A stretch of 10,211 nucleotides of DNA from an uncultured Oscillospiraceae bacterium (GTDB lineage Bacteria > Bacillota > Clostridia > Oscillospirales > Oscillospiraceae). Every line of letters begins with the position of its first letter. Position 1 is the stretch's first letter. Under the pieces are notes generated by a model, which had not been told where the DNA came from, did no database searches, and worked only from the letters and a program-made list of their open reading frames with translations. Location of the stretch: NCBI GenBank assembly GCA_958438185.1, contig CAUBQU010000027.1, forward strand, positions 1 to 10,211, written 5' to 3'. This document shows positions 6,403 through 10,211 of the stretch, in pieces. The position numbers and the translations under genes are program-made.

Positions 6403-7533
6403 TCAGCAATAGAAATCTTTGATTTTCTTTGCGCGGCTGGGGTGCCGCAGCTTGCGGATGGCTTTGTTTTCGATCTGGCGGATCCGCTCTCGCGTCACGC
6501 CGAAGATCTGACCGACCTCCTCCAGTGTATGAGTGCGGCCGTCGTACATGCCGAAGCGCATCCGGAGCACGTCCGCCTCCCGGTCCGTCAGTGTCCCCAA
6601 AATTTCGGACAGGGCCTCGGAGAGCAGCGTGTTGGATGTGGCATCGGCGGGACCAGGGGTGTTGTCATCCTCGACGAAGGAGCCGATGGTCGTATCCTCC
6701 TCATCGCCGACGGGCATATCCAGGGAGATGGTATCCGCCGCCGTCCGGTTGGCTTCAATGATCTTTTCGATGGGCAGATTCAGCTCCGCCGCGATCTCCT
6801 CCAGGGTCGGCTCGCGGCCCAGCTCCTGGACCAGCTTACGGTTGCAGCGGGTCGCCTTGTTGATGACCTCTACCATATGCACCGGCACGCGGATCGTCCT
6901 GGCCTGGTCGGCCAGCGCCCGGGTGATGGCCTGGCGGATCCACCAGGTGGCATATGTAGAGAATTTGTTTCCCTTTGTATAGTCAAACTTGTCCACCGCG
7001 CGGATGAGGCCGGTGTTGCCCTCCTGGATGAGGTCCAGAATATGCAGGCCCCGCCCGGAGTATTTCTTTGCAATGGAGACGACCAGGCGCAGATTGGCCT
7101 CGGTCAGCTTGTCCTTGGCTTTCTTATCCCCTTCGGAGATCCGTTTCGCCAGCTCGATCTCTTCCTCCGCCGTCAGCAGCTTGACCTGGCCAATCTCCTT
7201 CAGGTACATCCGGACCGGGTCGTCCAGATTGTACTCCGCAGCCAGCTCTACCGGGTCGACCAGGGGTTCCTCTTCCGTCTGGGAGAGGTCAATGTCTTCT
7301 GTCAAACGGTCCTCAATGTCCAATTCCGTTTCATTGCCCAGCAGCTGGATGCCCATGGATTCAAACATTTCATAAATCTGTTCAATTTTCTCTACAGAAA
7401 GATCCAGCTTTTCCAGTTCTGCGGTCAATTCGGTGATCGGCAGTGTCCCGTCCTTGCGGCCGCGGGCAATGAGTGCCTGCAGCGGCGCGCGAATTTCGTC
7501 GTTCGTCTTGTTGTTTTTCTTTGTGGCAGCCAT
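6403..7533 (-). CDS. rpoD: Primary sigma factor SigA/RpoD
   Basis: This is a 376-residue housekeeping sigma factor, the length usual for Firmicute SigA. Region 1.1 is at about 1-70 and an acidic linker at 70-100. Region 1.2 ([17 protein letters not shown]) is at 104-120. Region 2 includes [17 protein letters not shown] (146-162), [19 protein letters not shown] (about 167-185) and the -10-reading [17 protein letters not shown] (188-204). Region 3 spans about 205-300. Region 4.2 ([23 protein letters not shown]) sits at 336-358 for -35 recognition. The start at 7533 (MAATKKN) has AAGGGT 7 bases before it. The longer in-frame extension would pass through the promoter and lacks family similarity. 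It stands alone with its own promoter and terminator, without dnaG beside it. The promoters seen in this window match the consensus this sigma should read. Confidence 0.97.
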   Translation of the reverse strand: MAATKKNNKTNDEIRAPLQALIARGRKDGTLPITELTAELEKLDLSVEKIEQIYEMFESMGIQLLGNETELDIEDRLTEDIDLSQTEEEPLVDPVELAAEYNLDDPVRMYLKEIGQVKLLTAEEEIELAKRISEGDKKAKDKLTEANLRLVVSIAKKYSGRGLHILDLIQEGNTGLIRAVDKFDYTKGNKFSTYATWWIRQAITRALADQARTIRVPVHMVEVINKATRCNRKLVQELGREPTLEEIAAELNLPIEKIIEANRTAADTISLDMPVGDEEDTTIGSFVEDDNTPGPADATSNTLLSEALSEILGTLTDREADVLRMRFGMYDGRTHTLEEVGQIFGVTRERIRQIENKAIRKLRHPSRAKKIKDFYC

Positions 7534-7591
7534 TTTGCACACCCTTGTTCCAGCATTATGCGCAAAAACACTGGATTTGCGCATCTGATTT

Positions 7592-7620
7592 ATTATATAC
7601 CCGTTTTTCCCCCTTGGCAA
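7592..7620 (-). promoter_or_regulatory. rpoD promoter
   Basis: On the minus strand TTGCCA (7615-7620) and TATAAT (7592-7597) are 17 bases apart, a match of 11 out of 12. Upstream, 7621-7640 reads as A-rich runs (AAAAAATTACGAAAAAAGTA), which could act as an UP element for the RNA polymerase alpha subunit. Transcription should begin near 7585, about 52 bases before the rpoD ATG. Confidence 0.8.
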
Positions 7621-7695
7621 TACTTTTTTCGTAATTTTTTGTATCTTCCTGTCCGCCCGCAAAAATCAGGGCGAGGGGGGACCTGGTTTGGGGGC

Positions 7696-8919
7696 TCAGA
7701 ACGCCCAGGTGCCGTTGCGGAAAATGGGGACGACCCGGCCGTCTTCTGTGTGAGCATCGATGGAAAGGTCGGCAGAGCCGATCATAAAGTCCTCGTGGAT
7801 CATGGAATCGTTGACGCCCAGGGCGCGGCACTCGGCCAGCGTATGCTGCTCATAATCGCGGATGGTATCGGCAAAGCCCATGCCCAGGGCCAGGTGGCAG
7901 GCGGCATTTTCATCAAAAAGCGTGTTATAAAACAGCAGCCCGCTCTGGCGGATCGGCGAGTCATAGGGCACCAAGGCACATTCGCCCAGATACGCCGCGC
8001 CTTCGTCCATGCCGACCAGTGTCCGCAGCAGTTCCTCGTTTTTCTCCGCGTGCAGCTCGACGACCTTGCCGCCGGCAAACCGCAGCCAGAAGCCCTCGAT
8101 CAGCTGGCCCTGGTAGGACAGGGGCATCGTGGCATAGACGATCCCCTCCGCCTCGCCGCGCTTGGGAGAGATAAAGCACTCTTCTGTGGGGATATTCGCA
8201 TTGAAGAAAATGCCCTTGCGGTCCGTATCGCTGCCGCCTTTAAACTCCGCCTCCGGGATCATGCCGACACGCAGGTCTGTCCCGTTGCTGCTGTGGTATT
8301 CCAGGGTGCGGATCTTCAAAGCGTTGAGGTAATCGCAGCGGCGGTGCAAGTCATCATTATGCGCCTGCCAGGCCGCCAGCGGATCATCCGTCACGCGGCT
8401 GGCCGCCAGGATTGCCTCCCACAGGGCTTCGACAGCCTGGGCTTTGGAGCGCTCCGGGAACAGCTTTTTCGCCCAGGCGACGCCGGGCACTGCGGCGATG
8501 CACCACTGGTAGTAATTCTCCATCTTATCCCGATAGGGCTTGATGATGGCGTTGCGCTTCTGGATCGCCTTGGCCTGCTTGGCGTGGTTGACGCCCTTGA
8601 GCCCGTCCGGATCCTCCGAGAGGAGATAAATGCGGCAGGGCAGACGGTCGACATAGTGCTGCAGCTTGGCCTCCTCCCAGGCTTCGACCGTTGCCAGGGT
8701 CTTTTCCGCCTGATAGCGCACATGGAGCTTCTGCAGCTTTTGGTGCTCCCATTCCACCACGACCTTCCCGGCCCCGGCGCGGTAGCACTCCTCGACCAGC
8801 ATCGTGACAAACTCCGGCTGGTCCAACTCCGCCTGGATCACGACCTCCTGGCCCTTCTGAATATTCACGCCGGTGCGGGCGATCAGCTTGGCATAGCTGC
8901 GCAGTACCGTTTTTTTCAT
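7696..8919 (-). CDS. M29 family metallo-aminopeptidase (AmpS/PepS type)
   Basis: This 407-residue cytoplasmic aminopeptidase removes N-terminal residues from peptides using a two-metal centre. The expected ligands can be placed: E246 (NIPTEE), E313 (YLGECALVPYD), H342 (ACHLALG), and H375 and D377 (IHEDFMIGS). Their spacing fits the M29 family (aminopeptidase T, AmpS, PepS). The length also fits. The start at 8919 has GGGAGG 4 bases before it. A longer in-frame extension to 9027 lies within the dihydrofolate reductase gene and resembles nothing. Its ATG overlaps the reductase stop as ATGA (8916-8919), so translation is probably coupled. It is the last gene of the thyA operon. I see no strong terminator after it, so some transcription may run on into rpoD. 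There is no signal peptide. Confidence 0.92.
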   Translation of the reverse strand: MKKTVLRSYAKLIARTGVNIQKGQEVVIQAELDQPEFVTMLVEECYRAGAGKVVVEWEHQKLQKLHVRYQAEKTLATVEAWEEAKLQHYVDRLPCRIYLLSEDPDGLKGVNHAKQAKAIQKRNAIIKPYRDKMENYYQWCIAAVPGVAWAKKLFPERSKAQAVEALWEAILAASRVTDDPLAAWQAHNDDLHRRCDYLNALKIRTLEYHSSNGTDLRVGMIPEAEFKGGSDTDRKGIFFNANIPTEECFISPKRGEAEGIVYATMPLSYQGQLIEGFWLRFAGGKVVELHAEKNEELLRTLVGMDEGAAYLGECALVPYDSPIRQSGLLFYNTLFDENAACHLALGMGFADTIRDYEQHTLAECRALGVNDSMIHEDFMIGSADLSIDAHTEDGRVVPIFRNGTWAF

Positions 8920-9455
8920 AGTTCCTCCCTTTCTGCCAGCGGCTTTGGCGCGGCATTTTGATAGTTGATGTATTGATAGGTGACGCCGTTTTCCTCCTGC
9001 AGCGGCGAGCGCTCCACCACAGACCACTGGGGCAGCGCGTCAAGATCCGGAAAGAACCGGTCCGCCGGGGGGGCGAGAAACGTTTTTGTCACATAGGCCA
9101 TGCTGCAATAATCCAGCAGTGCCTCGTAGACGCTGGCGCCGCCGATGACGCACAGGCGGTCGCCCGGCAGCGCCCGGGCCGCCTGCAGCAGCGCCGGAAG
9201 ATCCGGAAAGACGCGGGCGCCGGGTACCTGAAACGCAGGATCCCGGGAAAGGATAAAATTCTCCCGCCCCGGCAGCGGTCTGCCGCCAGGGAACGTCGCC
9301 AGCGTGCGGCGGCCTAAGATCACCGTCTTGCCCAGGGTCAGCTGGCGAAAGCGCCGGAGGTCCCCCGGCAGGGAAACCAGCAGCTGGTTTTCCCGGCCGA
9401 TGCCCCAATTTTGCGTCACATTGACGACCAGGCTCATGCCATTTTTCTGCTCCAT
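8916..9455 (-). CDS. folA: Dihydrofolate reductase
   Basis: This 179-residue enzyme reduces dihydrofolate to tetrahydrofolate with NADPH. Family features: SLVVNVTQNWGIGRENQ at the N-terminus; the substrate-binding acid D32 in SLPGD; TVILGRRTLATFPGGRPLPG (about 44-63) for NADPH binding; ENFILSRD; and VIGGASVYEALL (about 103-114). Instead of the textbook LPW before the acid, this protein has LLVSLPGD, so the conserved tryptophan is valine. I recall similar forms in Clostridia. I chose the ATG at 9455, with GAGG 8 bases before it. A methionine six codons later (9437) matches the usual family N-terminus but lacks a well-placed ribosome site. It follows thyA by 10 bases and overlaps the aminopeptidase by 4. 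Next to thyA it recycles the dihydrofolate that ThyA makes. Confidence 0.93.
   Translation of the reverse strand: MEQKNGMSLVVNVTQNWGIGRENQLLVSLPGDLRRFRQLTLGKTVILGRRTLATFPGGRPLPGRENFILSRDPAFQVPGARVFPDLPALLQAARALPGDRLCVIGGASVYEALLDYCSMAYVTKTFLAPPADRFFPDLDALPQWSVVERSPLQEENGVTYQYINYQNAAPKPLAEREEL
8924..8929 (-). promoter_or_regulatory. Ribosome binding site of the M29 aminopeptidase gene
   Basis: GGGAGG lies within the last codons of the dihydrofolate reductase gene, 4 bases before the ATG at 8919. It selects this start over the upstream in-frame ones. Confidence 0.75.
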
Positions 9456-9463
9456 CTCTGCCG

Positions 9464-9467
9464 CCTC
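9464..9467 (-). promoter_or_regulatory. Ribosome binding site of the dihydrofolate reductase gene
   Basis: GAGG overlaps the thyA stop codon (TGA at 9466-9468, reading TGAGG) and is 8 bases before the ATG at 9455. This supports that start and couples the two genes. Confidence 0.65.
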
Positions 9468-10211
9468 AGATCGCCACGGGGATCTTCTCATCAAACGGGC
9501 ACGGATCGTAGCCGTCAAAGTGGAAGCTGTCGACGGTGAACGCGTAGAAATCCGTCACCGTCGGGTCCATCCGGAATTGGGGCGCGGGGCGCGCTTCGTT
9601 CTGGAGCATTTTCTCCACCAGTGGGATATGCCGGTCATAGATATGGCAATCGGCGATGACATGCACCAGCTCCCCGGCCTGCAGGCCCGAGACCTGGGCC
9701 ATCATATGCACCAGAGCGGCATACTGGACAACATTCCAGTTATTGGCCGTCAGCATATCCTGGGAGCGCTGGTTAAGGATCGCATTGAGCCGGTTGCCGG
9801 AGACGTTGAATGTCATGGAATACGCGCAGGGGTACAAGCCCATCTCGTGCAGGTCCGCAAAGTTATAGATATTCGTAAGGATCCGGCGGCTGGCCGGGTT
9901 GTGCTTCAGGTCATAGAGCACCCGGTCGACCTGGTCAAATTCGCCCTCCGGGTACTGGTGCTTGACGCCCAGCTGATAGCCATAGGCTTTCCCGATGGTG
10001 CCGTTTTCATCCGCCCAGGCGTCCCAAATATGGCTGCCCAGGTCGGCGATGCGGTTGGATTTCTTCTGCCAGATCCACAAAAGCTCCCCGATGCAGGATT
10101 TCCAATACGTCCGCCGCAGCGTCATGATCGGGAATTCCTCCTGCAGGTCATACCGGTTGACCACGCCGAATTTTTTGATCGTATGGGCAGGCGTGCCGTC
10201 ATCCCAATGGG
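9466..10211 (-). CDS. thyA: Thymidylate synthase ThyA, 5' end outside the window
   Basis: The frame is open to the window edge, giving 247 full codons. By comparison with the family, roughly 30-40 N-terminal residues are missing. The enzyme methylates dUMP to dTMP using methylene-tetrahydrofolate, which becomes dihydrofolate. Visible motifs in order: HWDDGTPAHTIKKFGVVNRYDL at the edge, ELLWIWQKKSN, SHIWDAWAD, GKAYGYQL, SRRILTNIYN, the catalytic cysteine in YPCAYSMTFNV, QRSQDMLTANNWNVVQYA for dUMP phosphate and base binding, and DCHIYDRHIP near the C-terminus. A GTG at 10164 could be read as a start, but the family sequence clearly continues upstream of it. It is the first visible gene of the thyA-folA-aminopeptidase operon. 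Its promoter is not in the window. Confidence 0.96.
   Translation of the reverse strand, partial: HWDDGTPAHTIKKFGVVNRYDLQEEFPIMTLRRTYWKSCIGELLWIWQKKSNRIADLGSHIWDAWADENGTIGKAYGYQLGVKHQYPEGEFDQVDRVLYDLKHNPASRRILTNIYNFADLHEMGLYPCAYSMTFNVSGNRLNAILNQRSQDMLTANNWNVVQYAALVHMMAQVSGLQAGELVHVIADCHIYDRHIPLVEKMLQNEARPAPQFRMDPTVTDFYAFTVDSFHFDGYDPCPFDEKIPVAI

Noticed and set aside
7654-7673. A possible terminator hairpin after the M29 gene (CGCCC paired with GGGCG).
   Set aside because: The stem is only 5 bp with a 10-base loop, and there is no T-run after it. I would not call it a terminator.
6373-8961. An 862-codon open frame on the plus strand antisense to rpoD and the M29 gene.
   Set aside because: It is in exact codon register with both minus-strand genes and crosses the gap between them. 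It is rich in His, Gln, Arg and Leu with no recognisable domain. It exists because the sense genes avoid TTA, CTA and TCA codons.
1-10211. A defence island, phage, transposon or biosynthetic cluster.
   Set aside because: Every gene except one small unknown belongs to a recognised cellular family. I see no integrase, transposase, terminal inverted repeats, direct-repeat array or toxin-antitoxin pair.

Overview
The window is GC-rich DNA carrying ten protein genes, all of housekeeping or near-housekeeping type. A primary sigma factor of SigA type, a RecD2 helicase with no RecBC partner, an MreB-family actin, a VanZ-like membrane protein, and a peptidase whose motifs fit cleavage of gamma-D-Glu-diaminopimelate bonds together suggest a Firmicute. 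A GC-rich member of the Clostridia (Oscillospirales-like) is my best guess. That placement is inference from gene content and protein style, not from a database search. Nine genes are on the minus strand and one on the plus strand. I see no tRNA, rRNA, CRISPR array, insertion sequence or phage gene.

Region 1 (about 31-5393, minus strand, read from high to low coordinates). A perfect-consensus promoter (TTGACA, 17 bp, TATAAT) at 5365-5393 precedes a Nudix hydrolase (4908-5312), a small membrane-anchored unknown protein (4408-4800), recD2 (2259-4463), comF (1608-2255) and an mreB-family gene (568-1596). The recD2-comF-mreB junctions are only a few bases long. A strong intrinsic terminator (505-550) ends this run. 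A VanZ-like gene (31-483) starts immediately beyond it, with no room for its own promoter between the terminator and the start codon. The shared theme is loose: nucleotide-pool cleaning, DNA repair or DNA handling, and cell shape.

Region 2 (5449-6345, plus strand). A divergent gene encodes an M14 zinc peptidase of the gamma-D-glutamyl-diaminopimelate endopeptidase type. It has no signal peptide, which suggests intracellular breakdown of wall-derived muropeptides. It converges on rpoD, and a perfect 16-bp hairpin (6353-6394) separates the two genes.

Region 3 (6403-7620, minus strand). rpoD stands alone with its own near-consensus promoter (TTGCCA, 17 bp, TATAAT). The dnaG primase gene that often precedes it in Firmicutes is not adjacent here.

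Region 4 (7696-10211, minus strand). A compact operon runs thyA (5' end outside the window), then dihydrofolate reductase, then an M29 metallo-aminopeptidase. ThyA makes dTMP and dihydrofolate, and the reductase recycles the dihydrofolate. The aminopeptidase is joined to the reductase by an ATGA stop/start overlap.

No stretch longer than 300 bases lacks a gene. The longest gap (7534-7695, 162 bp) holds the rpoD promoter, and the next (5313-5448, 136 bp) holds the divergent promoter region. I did not find an obviously new biological system. The items most worth a second look are the terminator just ahead of the VanZ-like gene, the candidate two-way promoter, the unrecognised small gene overlapping recD2, and the near-absence of TTA, CTA and TCA codons.
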